NCBI RefSeq assembly: GCF_000368085.1
Contig: NZ_KB849239.1
Location: 130,544-194,543, forward strand
Origin: Acinetobacter nosocomialis NIPH 2119
GTDB taxonomy: Bacteria; Pseudomonadota; Gammaproteobacteria; Pseudomonadales; Moraxellaceae
Direction of reading: 5' to 3'
DNA: 64,000 nucleotides
Part shown: in pieces, positions 28,687 to 38,720 of the stretch
Position numbering within the stretch: the first letter of the stretch is position 1
Layout of the letters: each line of letters opens with the position of its first letter
The notes under the pieces: generated by a model
The model's database searches: none
What the model was told of the DNA's origin: nothing
What the model saw: only the letters and a program-made list of their open reading frames with translations
Program-made: the position numbers and the translations under genes

Positions 28687-29286
28687 ATGTTTATTAGCTT
28701 TGAAGGCACGGAAGGGGTAGGTAAAACTACACTCATTCGAAAAATTCATCAGCATTTTGAAGAGCAAGGTAAACAAGTTGTTTTAACTCGCGAGCCAGGT
28801 GGTACACCGCTCGCAGAACAAATACGTTCGATGCTTTTAGCGGTAAATCATGATGAAAATATGAGTCATGATACTGAGCTACTCTTAATTTATGCGGCAC
28901 GTGCTCAACACTTACAACAAGTGATTTTGCCGGCTTTAGCCTCTAACAAAATTGTTTTAAGTGATCGTTTCACAGATGCCAGCTTTGCTTACCAATGTTC
29001 TGGTCGTGGTTTAAGCCAAGATAAATTACAGCTTTTAAATCAGAACTTTGTTTCACGTATGCCAGAGGTGACTTTCTGGTTAGATGCACCGATTGAACTC
29101 GGTATGAATCGTGCACGTGAGCGTGGAGCTTTAGACCGTTTCGAGCAAGAAAAGTTAAGCTTCTTTACTAAAGTTCGCGAAGGTTATGAGACTTTATGGA
29201 AATCTGAACCAGAACGTATTAAACGTTTAGATGCTACGCAAAGTCCTGAACAGGTATTTGAGCAAGCCTTGCAATACTTAGGATAA
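28687..29286 (+). CDS. tmk: Tmk, thymidylate kinase
   Basis: Phosphorylates dTMP to dTDP (199 aa). The P-loop is FEGTEGVGKTTLI (5-17); LTREPGGTPLAEQIR is the DRX/LID-like signature; the DR motif is VLSDRFTDASFAYQ; and a lid region RARERGALDRFEQE carries basic residues. The last gene of pabC-mltG-tmk, it starts 9 bp after mltG with AAGGAAAAG upstream. holB, which often follows, is absent here. Confidence 0.97.
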   Translation: MFISFEGTEGVGKTTLIRKIHQHFEEQGKQVVLTREPGGTPLAEQIRSMLLAVNHDENMSHDTELLLIYAARAQHLQQVILPALASNKIVLSDRFTDASFAYQCSGRGLSQDKLQLLNQNFVSRMPEVTFWLDAPIELGMNRARERGALDRFEQEKLSFFTKVREGYETLWKSEPERIKRLDATQSPEQVFEQALQYLG

Positions 29287-29293
29287 ATAATAA

Positions 29294-29322
29294 AAGCCAC
29301 TCTCAGTTCTGTGGGAGTGGTT
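29294..29322 (+). terminator. Possible tmk terminator
   Basis: The imperfect stem AGCCACTC/GGAGTGG(TT) starts 8 bp after the tmk stop. The T-run is poor on the plus strand and better on the minus strand, where no gene needs it. Confidence 0.45.
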
Positions 29323-29419
29323 AAAAATGACGACAAATCTGCTTAAAAAGATCATAGAACATATTGAACAGTATTTTATGCTATTTTGAATACTGTTCTA
29401 AAATTGAAGAAAAATAAGG

Positions 29420-29842
29420 ATGAAAAGTTCAAAAGAAGAAATCATGGCGTTTCTTGAAAAGGAATTTCCCTCAAGTCTTGAACATTGCACGATTGAATCA
29501 GTTACGCCTAGAGCTGCTGTCGTTTATTATCATGTAGATCAAAGACATCAACGCCCAGGCGGTACCATATCTGGTCCAACCATGATGACTTTGGCAGATT
29601 TTGCTTTGTATATTGCAATACTCGGTGAAATTGGAATTGTGGGTTTGGCGGTAACGACGAATTTTAATATTAATTTTTTAAGAAAACCTGCAGGTGATAA
29701 AGACTTACGTAGTGAATGTAAGCTTATGAAAGTAGGAAAAAGCTTAGTCGTGGGTGAGGTCTGGATTTATTCAGTTGGGCTAGAAGAACCAGTAGCGCAT
29801 GTGACCGCGACTTATTCAATTCCACCAAGACCACAAATATAA
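29420..29842 (+). CDS. PaaI-like hot-dog thioesterase
   Basis: A 140-residue acyl-CoA thioesterase-like protein (4HBT/PaaI). Hot-dog core residues are RPGGTISGPTMMTLADFALYIAIL (about 45-68), with the central helix carrying the usual Asp, and VTTNFNINFLRKPAGDKDL. The substrate is unknown. ATG 29420 sits directly after AAGG, too close to be ideal; ATG 29444, eight codons on, has AAGAAG at better spacing and may be the true start. It is a single gene with a strong bidirectional terminator after it. Confidence 0.8.
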   Translation: MKSSKEEIMAFLEKEFPSSLEHCTIESVTPRAAVVYYHVDQRHQRPGGTISGPTMMTLADFALYIAILGEIGIVGLAVTTNFNINFLRKPAGDKDLRSECKLMKVGKSLVVGEVWIYSVGLEEPVAHVTATYSIPPRPQI

Positions 29843-29850
29843 AACTAAAT

Positions 29851-29878
29851 AAAAAGCACAGCCAGAGCTGTGCTTTTT
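29851..29878. terminator. Bidirectional terminator, thioesterase/nadB
   Basis: A perfect 12-bp stem (AAAAAGCACAGC) with loop CAGA lies between two convergent genes, with T-runs on both strands. Confidence 0.93.
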
Positions 29879-29891
29879 GTAGAAAAATAGC

Positions 29892-31541
29892 CTAAATGTC
29901 AGTATTAACCAAGGGCTGCTCTACTGCAAAGTTTGGAGGCGTTAGAACCGTTTTACGAATCTCACTCGAAGTTTCAGGATAATCTAGAGTGTAATGTAGG
30001 CCACGCGATTCTTTACGTTGCATGGCACAGCGCACAATCATTTCAGAAACAAGCACAAGATTACGCAGTTCAATTAGGTTTTTGCTGACACGGTAGTCTT
30101 GATAATATTCAGTGATTTCACGCTTTAACATCTCAATACGGTGTAAAGCACGTTCTAAACGTTTTGTGGTTCTGACAATACCTACATAGTTCCACATGGT
30201 CGAACGTAACTCATCCCAGTTTTGTAAAATAACCACATCTTCATCTGGGTTGGTTACTTGTGAATCATCCCAAGTTGGTACTTCTGGTAATTTGAAGTTT
30301 TCATCAAATTTATTTTCGATGTCTTTTGCTGCACTCATACCGTAAACAAAGCACTCAAGTAACGAGTTACTTGCCATACGGTTTGCGCCATGTAAGCCTG
30401 TATAAGAGGTTTCACCAATTGCATATAGACCTTCAATATCGGTCTGGCTGTTGGAATCAACTACAACACCACCACATGTATAATGTGCTGCGGGTACCAC
30501 TGGGATCATGTCTTTAGTGATGTCGATACCTAGCTCAAGCAATCTTGCATAGAGTGTAGGGAAGTGCTCTTTAATAAACTCAGGTGATTTGTGGGTAATG
30601 TCTAACCAGACATGACGAATACCGAGACGCTTGATTTCGTGGTCAATGGTACGTGCCACAATATCGCGAGGAGCCAACTCTGCACGATTATCGAAACGTA
30701 GCATAAAACGTTCGCCGTCTGGCAGACGTAAATAAGCACCTTCACCACGCATCGCTTCAGTAATTAAGAAAGAACGTGCTTGCGGATGATATAGGCAGGT
30801 TGGATGAAACTGGTTAAATTCCATATTGGCTACACGGCAACCTGCACGGTAAGCCATAGCAATACCATCACCTGTAGCAATATCTGGGTTAGATGTATAA
30901 AGATAAGCTTTCATGGCACCACCGCAAGCAAGTGCGGTAAATGGAGCAAGAAAAGTATGAACTTTTTCTGTTTTTTCATCTAATGCATATAAACCAATAG
31001 CACGATTCGCTTGATCTATATGACCCAACTTATGCGACGTAATTAAATCAATCGCAATGTAATTTTCAAAAATTGTAATATTCTTGCGTTCTTTCGCTCG
31101 TTCAACCAATGTAGTTGAAATAGCTTTGCCTGTTGCATCAGCAGAATGGATAATACGGCGCTGTGAGTGACCACCTTCACGTGTTAAATGAAGCTGTTCA
31201 TCTTCATCTAAGGTGAACTGCACGCCTTGCTTTAAAAGAAAATCAACAGAAGGACGACCACCTTCTACAGTATGCTGTACTGCATCTATTTCACATAAAT
31301 GAGCACCTGCAATCATAGTGTCATTAATATGTTGTTGAATAGAGTCAGTTTCATCAAGAACTGCAGCAACACCACCTTGTGCATAGAAGGTACTTGCTTC
31401 AGTTAAAGCAGCTTTGGCTAAAACTGCAATATTAAAATGACTTGGTAACGATAAAGCTAAGCTTAAACCAGCACCGCCACTGCCCACAATAATCACGTCA
31501 AAGTGGTGAATTGTCTGTTGATTAGGCATGTCCATTCGCAT
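29892..31541 (-). CDS. nadB: NadB, L-aspartate oxidase
   Basis: FAD enzyme (about 549 aa) oxidising L-aspartate to iminoaspartate, the first step of de novo NAD synthesis. The dinucleotide fold is [17 protein letters not shown] (about 17-33); [35 protein letters not shown] and [14 protein letters not shown] are NadB signatures. The C-terminal helical domain holds [14 protein letters not shown]. Several start codons cluster at the N-terminus (TTG 31544, ATG 31541, 31535, 31529), none with a good ribosome-binding site. It is divergent from the mucD-like gene. Confidence 0.95.
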   Translation of the reverse strand: MRMDMPNQQTIHHFDVIIVGSGGAGLSLALSLPSHFNIAVLAKAALTEASTFYAQGGVAAVLDETDSIQQHINDTMIAGAHLCEIDAVQHTVEGGRPSVDFLLKQGVQFTLDEDEQLHLTREGGHSQRRIIHSADATGKAISTTLVERAKERKNITIFENYIAIDLITSHKLGHIDQANRAIGLYALDEKTEKVHTFLAPFTALACGGAMKAYLYTSNPDIATGDGIAMAYRAGCRVANMEFNQFHPTCLYHPQARSFLITEAMRGEGAYLRLPDGERFMLRFDNRAELAPRDIVARTIDHEIKRLGIRHVWLDITHKSPEFIKEHFPTLYARLLELGIDITKDMIPVVPAAHYTCGGVVVDSNSQTDIEGLYAIGETSYTGLHGANRMASNSLLECFVYGMSAAKDIENKFDENFKLPEVPTWDDSQVTNPDEDVVILQNWDELRSTMWNYVGIVRTTKRLERALHRIEMLKREITEYYQDYRVSKNLIELRNLVLVSEMIVRCAMQRKESRGLHYTLDYPETSSEIRKTVLTPPNFAVEQPLVNTDI

Positions 31542-31765
31542 CAATTTAAAACGTCCGCTAATGACACCCCTTTTTACCTAAAAAGGCAAGAGCTTAAGCG
31601 CTCTAAGTCACAGAAAAATTGCAATTAGCTTAAAAAATTGCAATGTGTAAAATAAACGTGATGAGGATGCCTTACAAATAAACATATTGTTACGCACAAT
31701 TCCAAAGCGTTGTGATACAACAGTTTTATTCTTATTCTCGTAGACCAATTGTGGGTGAGCACCGA

Positions 31766-33142
31766 ATGAAATCTCGCTATTTACAACAAGGAATGTATGC
31801 AGCGGTATTTACAGTTGCTGCTGTTCAAGCAAACGCTGCTGTTGATTTTTCAAACCTCGTTGAACAAGTTAGTCCGGCTGTGGTGAGTGTAAACGTTGTA
31901 AAAAAAATGACGCAGGATGAACTGTTACAGCAGCAAGTTCCTGAAATTTTAAAACGTTTCTTTGGTAATCAGGTCATCATTCCACAGCAACAAGGTCCTC
32001 AAGAAAAAACCGCATACGGTAGTGCATTCTTTATTAGTAAAGATGGTTACTTACTTACAAACCATCATGTGATTGAAAATGCTTCCCGCATCAGTATTAC
32101 TTTAAATGACCGTCGTGAAATTGATGCAACAGTGGTCGGTAGTGATGAGCGGACAGACGTTGCATTATTAAAAGTGAATGGAAATAATTATCCTGCTTTA
32201 AAAGTAGGAAATGTTGACCGTTTACGAGTGGGGGAGCCAGTTTTAGCGATTGGTTCGCCATTTGGTTTTGACTACTCAGCTTCAGCAGGTATTGTCAGCG
32301 CTAAATCACGTAACATGAGCGGTGAAACCTCTGTACCATTTATTCAAACAGATGTAGCTTTAAACCCTGGTAACTCAGGCGGTCCATTGTTTAACCAAAA
32401 TGGTGAAGTTGTCGGGGTGAACTCACGTATCTTTAGTGGTACTGGCGGTTATATGGGCTTGTCTTTCTCTATTCCAATCGATGTAGCGATGGATGTAGCT
32501 GAACAGCTTAAAACAAAAGGCAAAGTTACTCGTTCATACCTAGGCGTTATGATGCAAGATATTGACCGTAACCTTGCCGATGCTTACAAACTGCCTAAAC
32601 CAGAAGGTGCTCTTATCACACAAGTTACGCCAAATTCACCTGCTCAAAAAGCAGGACTTAGAGCTGGCGATGTGATTTTAAAACTTAATGGTGCTTCTGT
32701 ACTTCGTACAAGTGATTTGCTCTATGCCTTAAACAAAGTACAGCCAAACCAAACAGTTCAGTTTGAAGTATTACGCGATGATAAAACTCGTAATATTTCG
32801 GCAACTCTGGCAACTGCACCAGATGAAACACCTGCTACAGGTACTCAGGCTTCTACTTCTAAAGGTCCAGTATTAGGCATGAGTATTCGTGATTTGGCTG
32901 AACCAGAGAAAAATGCGTTAAGCGTGAAAGGTGGTATTTATGTTCAAGATGTTCGCCGTGGTGGGCTAGCATCATTGTCAAATATCATTCCTGGTGATGT
33001 AATTGTTCAGGTTAATAATACTCAAATTTTGAATAGCCAAGATTTTGCTAAAGTTGTTTCTAGCTTACAAAAAAATACGGTTGCTCGGGTTGGGATTATT
33101 CGTCAAGGCCAACGAGCAATGCTTGGTTTGCGCATCCAGTAA
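31766..33142 (+). CDS. MucD/DegP-type periplasmic serine protease
   Basis: HtrA-family protease/chaperone (458 aa from ATG 31766) for damaged envelope proteins. A signal peptide ends near VQANA. The catalytic triad is in TNHHVIENA (His), DERTDVALLKV (Asp) and NPGNSGGPLFN (Ser). Two PDZ domains follow: about 265-355 (YLGVMMQDI; AGLRAGDVIL) and 370-458 (LGMSIRDLAEP; NIIPGDVIVQVNN). The frame could start at GTG 31712, but that would bury the signal peptide. GGTGAG precedes ATG 31766. MucD is the closer name by length. Confidence 0.93.
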   Translation: MKSRYLQQGMYAAVFTVAAVQANAAVDFSNLVEQVSPAVVSVNVVKKMTQDELLQQQVPEILKRFFGNQVIIPQQQGPQEKTAYGSAFFISKDGYLLTNHHVIENASRISITLNDRREIDATVVGSDERTDVALLKVNGNNYPALKVGNVDRLRVGEPVLAIGSPFGFDYSASAGIVSAKSRNMSGETSVPFIQTDVALNPGNSGGPLFNQNGEVVGVNSRIFSGTGGYMGLSFSIPIDVAMDVAEQLKTKGKVTRSYLGVMMQDIDRNLADAYKLPKPEGALITQVTPNSPAQKAGLRAGDVILKLNGASVLRTSDLLYALNKVQPNQTVQFEVLRDDKTRNISATLATAPDETPATGTQASTSKGPVLGMSIRDLAEPEKNALSVKGGIYVQDVRRGGLASLSNIIPGDVIVQVNNTQILNSQDFAKVVSSLQKNTVARVGIIRQGQRAMLGLRIQ

Positions 33143-33157
33143 TATGACATAAAAATG

Positions 33158-33180
33158 AGCCACCCTGAAAATGGGTGGTT
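33158..33180 (+). terminator. Protease gene terminator
   Basis: The stem AGCCACCC/GGGTGGTT with a 7-base loop is followed by T-rich sequence, starting 15 bp after the stop codon. Confidence 0.85.
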
Positions 33181-33260
33181 TTTTATTATTTGGATTCGGC
33201 ATAATGTGATCTAGCTAATTTGAATGTAGCTTTAGATTTAATAATTAAAGTGGGTGTTTT

Positions 33261-33713
33261 GTGAGCAGTATTTTCGATTTACATATTCAGGTTCAGCCAC
33301 AGCATATTGATGCTTTGGGCCATGTTAACAATGTAATGTATGTCCAATGGATGCAAGATGTTGCAGCTGCTCATGTTGAAACATTAGGAGTAGGCGTAAC
33401 CAAATATCTTGAGCTCAAGCATGCAATGGTTGCTGTTGAGCATCATGTGCAATATCGTAAAGCTGCGTTTGAAGGCGAAGAAATCGTACTACGGACATGG
33501 CTCGATGATATCAATGCACTTTATTCATTTCGTCAGTATGTTTTTTTTCGCCCTTCTGATCAGGCTGTCTTATTTGTTGGGAATACCAAGTGGGCATGTA
33601 TTGAAATTGAATCTGGCCGACCAAAACGTATGTCACCGACTTTTACACAAGCCTATAAGCCACTTGACTCAAGTATAAATCCTTTAGATTTTACTATTTC
33701 GTATGCTCGATAG
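33261..33713 (+). CDS. 4HBT (FadM/YbgC-like) acyl-CoA thioesterase
   Basis: A 150-residue hot-dog thioesterase. The signature IDALGHVNNVMYVQWMQDVA (about 14-33) carries the catalytic Asp and the HVNN turn. VAVEHHVQYRKAAFEGEE and TWLDDINALYSFRQYVF are the conserved central strands. The start is GTG 33261 with a weak ribosome-binding site. It has its own gap on both sides and no operon partner. The substrate is unknown; FadM-like long-chain acyl-CoA hydrolysis is one possibility. Confidence 0.83.
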   Translation: MSSIFDLHIQVQPQHIDALGHVNNVMYVQWMQDVAAAHVETLGVGVTKYLELKHAMVAVEHHVQYRKAAFEGEEIVLRTWLDDINALYSFRQYVFFRPSDQAVLFVGNTKWACIEIESGRPKRMSPTFTQAYKPLDSSINPLDFTISYAR

Positions 33714-33802
33714 TCGGAAGTATTACATGTGTTTTGAATTGTCATTTTTTAGAACATAAGTACAAAGCTCATGATTATTTTGGATACTTTAAAATATCCA
33801 TC

Positions 33803-33811
33803 TGCTATAAT
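33803..33811 (+). promoter_or_regulatory. Extended -10 promoter of the lepA operon
   Basis: TGCTATAAT is a complete extended -10 element about 80 bp before lepA. A short inverted repeat GGATA/TATCC (33782-33799) lies just upstream, where a -35 or regulator would sit. The -35 itself is weak, as extended -10 promoters allow. Confidence 0.65.
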
Positions 33812-33837
33812 CTCTCGCAATTTGTTAAACCGCTTTG

Positions 33838-33864
33838 GCTATGTATTAAATCAAGCTACATAGC
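33838..33864 (+). promoter_or_regulatory. Hairpin in the lepA 5' leader
   Basis: Perfect 8-bp arms GCTATGTA/TACATAGC with an 11-base loop lie between the extended -10 and the AAGG ribosome-binding site. It would sit in the mRNA leader, and may affect stability or translation. Confidence 0.55.
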
Positions 33865-33889
33865 ACTTTATATTTTCTCAAGGTAGCCC

Positions 33890-35707
33890 ATGGCGCAAGC
33901 TAAAAAATCAGTTGATATCAAAAATATCCGAAATTTCTCGATTATCGCTCATATCGATCATGGTAAGTCTACTTTGGCTGACCGTTTTATTCAGATGTGC
34001 GGTGGCTTACAAGATCGTGAGATGCAAGCTCAGGTCTTGGACTCAATGGAGCTTGAGCGCGAACGTGGGATTACCATTAAAGCAGCGTCTGTGACATTGT
34101 ATTACACCCATCCAAATGGGCAAGAATATCAGCTTAACTTTATTGATACCCCGGGGCACGTCGACTTCTCGTATGAAGTATCGCGTTCATTAGCAGCGTG
34201 TGAAGGCGCGTTATTGGTCGTAGATGCGGCGCAAGGCGTAGAAGCTCAATCAGTTGCAAACTGTTATACCGCGATTGAACAAGGCCTCGAAGTTCTTCCT
34301 ATTTTAAATAAGATTGATTTACCGCAGGCTGAACCTGAACGTGTAATTCATGAAATTGAAGAAATTATCGGGATTGAAGCGACGGATGCGCCAACTTGTT
34401 CAGCAAAAACAGGTTTGGGCGTTGAAGGTGTATTAGAACGTTTAGTCGATGTTATTCCAGCGCCAGAAGGTGATCGTGAAGCTCCACTTCAAGCGTTAAT
34501 CATCGATTCATGGTTTGATAACTACTTAGGTGTAGTCTCTCTTGTCCGCATTAAAGAAGGTCGTATCCGTAAGGGCGATAAAATGTTGGTTAAGTCGACA
34601 GGACAAACTCATCCGGTAACTTCTGTAGGTGTATTTAACCCTAAACATACTGAAACCGATATTCTTGAAGCTGGCGAAGTAGGATTTGTTATTGCTGGTA
34701 TTAAAGACATTTTTGGTGCACCAGTAGGTGATACTATTACGCTTGCGTCTACACCAGATGTTGCAACTTTACCTGGTTTTAAAAAGGTTAAACCACAGGT
34801 TTATGCGGGTCTTTTCCCAATCGATTCAAGCGACTTTGAACCATTCCGCGAAGCATTACAGAAATTGCAAATTAACGATTCTGCTTTGTTCTTTGAACCT
34901 GAAAGTTCAGATGCACTTGGTTTCGGTTTCCGCTGTGGTTTCTTAGGCATGTTGCATATGGAAATCGTACAAGAGCGTTTAGAGCGTGAGTATGATCTCG
35001 ATTTGATTAGCTCTGCACCAACAGTAGTCTATGAAGCCGTTACCAAAAAAGGCGATACAATCTATATCGACAGTCCGTCTAAAATGCCTGATGGTTCAGT
35101 TGTTGAAGATTTACGTGAGCCAATTGCTGAGTGTCATATTCTTGTGCCGCAAGAATACTTAGGTAATGTCATGACCTTATGTATTGAGCGTCGTGGTGTA
35201 CAAAAAGACATGAAATTTTTAGGTAATCAAGTTTCGATTACTTTTGAAATTCCAATGGCTGAAGTTGTGATGGATTTCTTTGACAAGCTTAAATCATGTT
35301 CACGTGGTTTTGCATCGCTAGACTATAACTTCGTACGTTTCGAAAGTTCATCTTTAGTTAAGGTTGATGTATTAATTAATAGTGAAAAGGTTGATGCCTT
35401 GGCTATGATTTGTCACCGTAATGATGCTCGCCATCGTGGTATTGCTTTAGTTGAAAAAATGAAAGATTTGATTCCACGTCAAATGTTTGATGTTGCAATT
35501 CAGGCGGCTATTGGTGCTCAAATTATTGCTCGTTCGACTGTTAAGGCGATGCGTAAAAACGTTCTAGCAAAATGTTATGGCGGTGACGTGTCTCGTAAGA
35601 AGAAATTACTTTCTAAACAAAAAGAAGGTAAGAAACGTATGAAACAAGTGGGTAGTGTAGAAATTCCACAAGAAGCGTTCTTAGCTGTTTTGAAAGTAGA
35701 AAGATAA
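33890..35707 (+). CDS. lepA: LepA (EF4), translational GTPase
   Basis: Ribosome-associated elongation factor 4 (605 aa), implicated in translation under stress and 30S assembly. The GTPase has G1 [14 protein letters not shown]3 DTPGHVDF and G4 NKIDLP. EF-G-like domains II, III and V follow, then the unique LepA C-terminal domain with basic residues ([19 protein letters not shown]). AAGGTAGCCC precedes ATG 33890. It heads the lepA-lepB-DUF4845-rnc-era-recO-pdxJ cluster. Confidence 0.98.
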   Translation: MAQAKKSVDIKNIRNFSIIAHIDHGKSTLADRFIQMCGGLQDREMQAQVLDSMELERERGITIKAASVTLYYTHPNGQEYQLNFIDTPGHVDFSYEVSRSLAACEGALLVVDAAQGVEAQSVANCYTAIEQGLEVLPILNKIDLPQAEPERVIHEIEEIIGIEATDAPTCSAKTGLGVEGVLERLVDVIPAPEGDREAPLQALIIDSWFDNYLGVVSLVRIKEGRIRKGDKMLVKSTGQTHPVTSVGVFNPKHTETDILEAGEVGFVIAGIKDIFGAPVGDTITLASTPDVATLPGFKKVKPQVYAGLFPIDSSDFEPFREALQKLQINDSALFFEPESSDALGFGFRCGFLGMLHMEIVQERLEREYDLDLISSAPTVVYEAVTKKGDTIYIDSPSKMPDGSVVEDLREPIAECHILVPQEYLGNVMTLCIERRGVQKDMKFLGNQVSITFEIPMAEVVMDFFDKLKSCSRGFASLDYNFVRFESSSLVKVDVLINSEKVDALAMICHRNDARHRGIALVEKMKDLIPRQMFDVAIQAAIGAQIIARSTVKAMRKNVLAKCYGGDVSRKKKLLSKQKEGKKRMKQVGSVEIPQEAFLAVLKVER

Positions 35708-35713
35708 AAGAAA

Positions 35714-35742
35714 GGGCTGGGATGAACTTATATTCTCCCAGC
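35714..35742 (+). promoter_or_regulatory. Hairpin between lepA and lepB
   Basis: Perfect 8-bp arms GGCTGGGA/TCCCAGCC with a 13-base loop, 6 bp after the lepA stop. No T-run follows, so it is not a standard terminator. A second small stem (GCAGC/GCTGC, 35752-35764) follows, directly before the lepB ribosome-binding site. Partial attenuation, RNA processing, or protection of upstream mRNA is possible. Confidence 0.5.
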
Positions 35743-35777
35743 CATAAAGCAAGCAGCTAGGCTGCGAGTGAGGTCAT

Positions 35778-36605
35778 GTGGATTTTGATTTTAATTTAAT
35801 TCTTGTTCCAGTTACGCTGATTTTATTTGCAGTGTGGTTGCTAGATAAGCTTGTTTTTAAACAGCGTGCAAATAAAGGGCGAGAGAACGAAAATTTTGTT
35901 ATTACATGGGCCTATGACTTTTGGCCAGTTTTAGCTGTTGTGCTTGTACTTCGCTCATTTCTTTATGAGCCATTTAATATTCCATCAGACTCTATGGTTC
36001 CAACTTTAGAGACTGGCGATTTTATCTTAGTTAATAAATTCGACTATGGTGTGCGTTTACCTATCGTAAATAAAAAAGTCATTGATGTAGGTGAACCGAA
36101 ACGTGGTGATGTCATCGTATTCCGTTACCCACCACAACCAACCATTAGTTATATTAAGCGTGTAATTGGTTTACCAGGTGACCATATTGTTTACGATCAT
36201 GGTCAATTGATTATTAATGGTCAGAAAATTCCTAAAGTACCAACACAATTTAGTCGTGAAAAAGATGCTTTAGATACACCAACGTCTATTTATCATAAAG
36301 AAACAATTGGTGATCATACCTTTACGATGCGTGAACTCGAAGGTGTAAACGTTGCGCGTCAGGCACCATTTATCAACTATGTTGATAATGGCAAATATTC
36401 AAACCAAGACGGTTTATATTGGGAAGTAACTGTTCCGAAAGGACATTACTTTGCAATGGGGGACAACCGTGATCAAAGTGCTGACAGTCGTTTCTGGGGG
36501 TTCGTTCCTGAAGAAAATTTAACAGGCCGAGCTTTCTATGTCTGGATGCACAAAGAACCTGGTTTCCACCTGCCAAGCTTTAACCGAAATGGAAAAATAG
36601 ATTAA
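35778..36605 (+). CDS. lepB: LepB, signal peptidase I
   Basis: Membrane serine protease (275 aa) removing signal peptides from exported proteins. Membrane segments lie near residues 4-22 and 46-64. The catalytic Ser is in NIPSDSMVPTLE and the general-base Lys in YIKRVIGLPGD; MGDNRDQSADSRFWGFVP is the family's C-terminal box. The start is GTG 35778 with GAGG 5 bases upstream; an out-of-frame ATG overlaps it. It lies 70 bp after lepA, behind two hairpins. Confidence 0.97.
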   Translation: MDFDFNLILVPVTLILFAVWLLDKLVFKQRANKGRENENFVITWAYDFWPVLAVVLVLRSFLYEPFNIPSDSMVPTLETGDFILVNKFDYGVRLPIVNKKVIDVGEPKRGDVIVFRYPPQPTISYIKRVIGLPGDHIVYDHGQLIINGQKIPKVPTQFSREKDALDTPTSIYHKETIGDHTFTMRELEGVNVARQAPFINYVDNGKYSNQDGLYWEVTVPKGHYFAMGDNRDQSADSRFWGFVPEENLTGRAFYVWMHKEPGFHLPSFNRNGKID

Positions 36606-36629
36606 AAACAACCATTAGGAAAAACAAAA

Positions 36630-37004
36630 ATGCGTAAGGCACAACAGGGTACTTCGTATTTAGCAATTTTATTTGGGGTGGTTATATTTGCAATTGCGGC
36701 GAAAGCCGTACTTGCAGTTTGGCCAGCATATTGGGATGATCGTGTGATTAATAATCAGATTACAGAGCTCATGCAACAAAGCTCAGCTGATATCACACCC
36801 CAAAAGTTTATGACACAGATGGACCAACGGCTGGAAATGAACAATATTCGTGATCTCCATTTTAAGGAAATTGCTGAAGTGTTTAACGAGTCTGGTCTAA
36901 TCGTCAAAAAGAAATATGAAGTAAGAAAACCTTTCTTACTAAATATTGATTTAGTTTTAACATTTGAGAAGAGTTTTGACAAAACATCAGTTCAAACTAA
37001 GTGA
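36630..37004 (+). CDS. DUF4845 single-pass membrane protein
   Basis: A 124-residue protein. One N-terminal membrane helix (about 10-32, YLAILFGVVIFAIAAKAVLAV) is followed by a small extracytoplasmic domain. Its position between lepB and rnc is conserved in many gammaproteobacteria, where the protein is annotated DUF4845. Its function is unknown; a tie to signal peptidase or envelope stress is only guilt by association. Its last 29 bases overlap the start of rnc. Confidence 0.85.
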   Translation: MRKAQQGTSYLAILFGVVIFAIAAKAVLAVWPAYWDDRVINNQITELMQQSSADITPQKFMTQMDQRLEMNNIRDLHFKEIAEVFNESGLIVKKKYEVRKPFLLNIDLVLTFEKSFDKTSVQTK

Positions 37005-37668
37005 TCCTCGCTTACTCAGTCGAATCGGTTATCAATTTAAGCAGCCCGAATTGCTACAGTTAGCTTTGACTCATCGTTCGGTGAGTCATAAGTATAATTA
37101 TGAACGTCTGGAGTTTTTAGGCGATTCGTTGTTGGGGATGATCATTGCCAATTATTTATACCATGCCTATCCACATGAAAATGAGGGGCGTTTAACACGT
37201 ATGCGTGCGACTTTAGTTCGCCAAGAAGCATTAGGTAAAATTGCAACCGATTTGCAACTTAGTCGGTGTTTAATATTAAGCACAGGCGAGTTGAAATCTG
37301 GTGGTCATCATCGTGAGTCAATATTAGCGGATACGGTAGAGGCGATTATTGGTGCAATTTATCTTGATAGTAGTGATCTGAACCTACTCAAAGATATTGT
37401 GTTAAAATGGTATGTACCTTATTTAGATCATATTGAGCCAACAGATCAACTCAAAGATCCAAAATCACGTTTACAAGAGTATCTACAAGCACGTAAAAAA
37501 CCTCTCCCTGTTTACGAGGTTGTAGATATTCAGGGTGATGCACCTCATCAACACTTTAAAGTCGAATGTTTGGTAGATGGTTTACCAAAGATTTATGGTG
37601 AGGGGTCAAGTCGTCGTTTTGCCGAGCAGGCAGCAGCGGCGGAAATTTTAAAGTTATTGGAGCAATAA
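36976..37668 (+). CDS. rnc: Rnc, ribonuclease III
   Basis: Double-strand-specific RNase (230 aa) for rRNA and mRNA processing. The catalytic signature [12 protein letters not shown] lies at about 41-52 and a second acidic site [13 protein letters not shown] at about 118-130. A dsRNA-binding domain (about 155-228) ends [14 protein letters not shown] chose TTG 36976, matching the usual MTKHQF N-terminus and preceded by GAGAAG; the frame extends to TTG 36964. Its start lies inside the DUF4845 gene, so translation may be coupled. It is 5 bp before era. Confidence 0.95.
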   Translation: MTKHQFKLSDPRLLSRIGYQFKQPELLQLALTHRSVSHKYNYERLEFLGDSLLGMIIANYLYHAYPHENEGRLTRMRATLVRQEALGKIATDLQLSRCLILSTGELKSGGHHRESILADTVEAIIGAIYLDSSDLNLLKDIVLKWYVPYLDHIEPTDQLKDPKSRLQEYLQARKKPLPVYEVVDIQGDAPHQHFKVECLVDGLPKIYGEGSSRRFAEQAAAAEILKLLEQ

Positions 37669-37673
37669 CCTGC

Positions 37674-38702
37674 ATGTCGATGCATTCTGATCAAATCAAT
37701 CCAGATTCAAATGAAAACCAAGATCCAAACAATCTGATTGATCAATTTTTTAGTTCCAAAGGCGTTACAATTCCTTCGGATTTTAAGAGCGGATTTGTGG
37801 CGATTGTAGGACGTCCAAATGTGGGTAAATCTACCCTCATGAACCATTTATTGGGTCAAAAACTCTCAATTACTTCACGTAAACCTCAAACGACTCGCCA
37901 TAAAATTATTGGTATTGATTCACGTGAGAAGATGCAAGCGGTTTATGTAGATACACCGGGAATGCATAAGAAAGAAGTACGTGCGATCAATAAAATGATG
38001 AACCGCGCTGCTCATTCTGCATTACGTGATGTTAACTTGGTTTTATTTGTTATCGATGCGTATAAGTGGACTCAAAATGACGATTTAGTGCTTGAGAAAC
38101 TCAAGAACGCTGAAATGCCAGTTATTTTGGTCATTAATAAAGCTGATACTTTTGAAGATAAAAGAGAGATTCTTCCTTTAATTCAAGAACGTACCAAGCT
38201 TATGAATTTTGCTGAGATTGTTCCTGTTTCTGCTCTTCGTGGAGCAAACTTGGAACATTTAAGTGAAACGATTGAAAAATATCTTCCTTATCAGCCGCCA
38301 CTGTATTCATTTGATCAAATTACGGACCGTTCAGAACGCTTTTTAGCAAGTGAAATCATCCGTGAAAAAATTATGCGTCAGTTGGGTGAAGAGTTACCAT
38401 ATGATTTAACAGTACAGATTGAATCTTTTAAAACAGAAGAGGCAACTGTTAATGAGAAAAATGGTCGATTAAAACCAGCTTGTACCTATATTGATGCAAC
38501 AATTTTTGTCGATCGTCCTGGCCAAAAAGCGATTGTGATTGGTGAAAAAGGTGCCAAGCTTAAAACGATTGGTATGGATGCTCGCAAAGACATGGAAAAA
38601 ATGTTCGAACAAAAGATCATGCTTACCTTATGGGTTAAGGTTAAAGGCGGTTGGTCTGATGATGAACGTGCTTTGAAAAGTTTAGGATATAGCGATATCT
38701 AA
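37674..38702 (+). CDS. era: Era, ribosome-assembly GTPase
   Basis: Essential GTPase (342 aa) that binds 16S rRNA during 30S maturation. It has G1 [12 protein letters not shown]2-region [10 protein letters not shown]3 VDTPGMH and G4 [12 protein letters not shown]-terminal KH domain has the motif [15 protein letters not shown]. About 35 extra hydrophilic residues precede the usual start of the fold ([10 protein letters not shown]). A second in-frame ATG lies two codons on. It sits in the conserved rnc-era-recO order. Confidence 0.97.
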   Translation: MSMHSDQINPDSNENQDPNNLIDQFFSSKGVTIPSDFKSGFVAIVGRPNVGKSTLMNHLLGQKLSITSRKPQTTRHKIIGIDSREKMQAVYVDTPGMHKKEVRAINKMMNRAAHSALRDVNLVLFVIDAYKWTQNDDLVLEKLKNAEMPVILVINKADTFEDKREILPLIQERTKLMNFAEIVPVSALRGANLEHLSETIEKYLPYQPPLYSFDQITDRSERFLASEIIREKIMRQLGEELPYDLTVQIESFKTEEATVNEKNGRLKPACTYIDATIFVDRPGQKAIVIGEKGAKLKTIGMDARKDMEKMFEQKIMLTLWVKVKGGWSDDERALKSLGYSDI

Positions 38703-38720
38703 CAAGCAGGGAATACTGGT

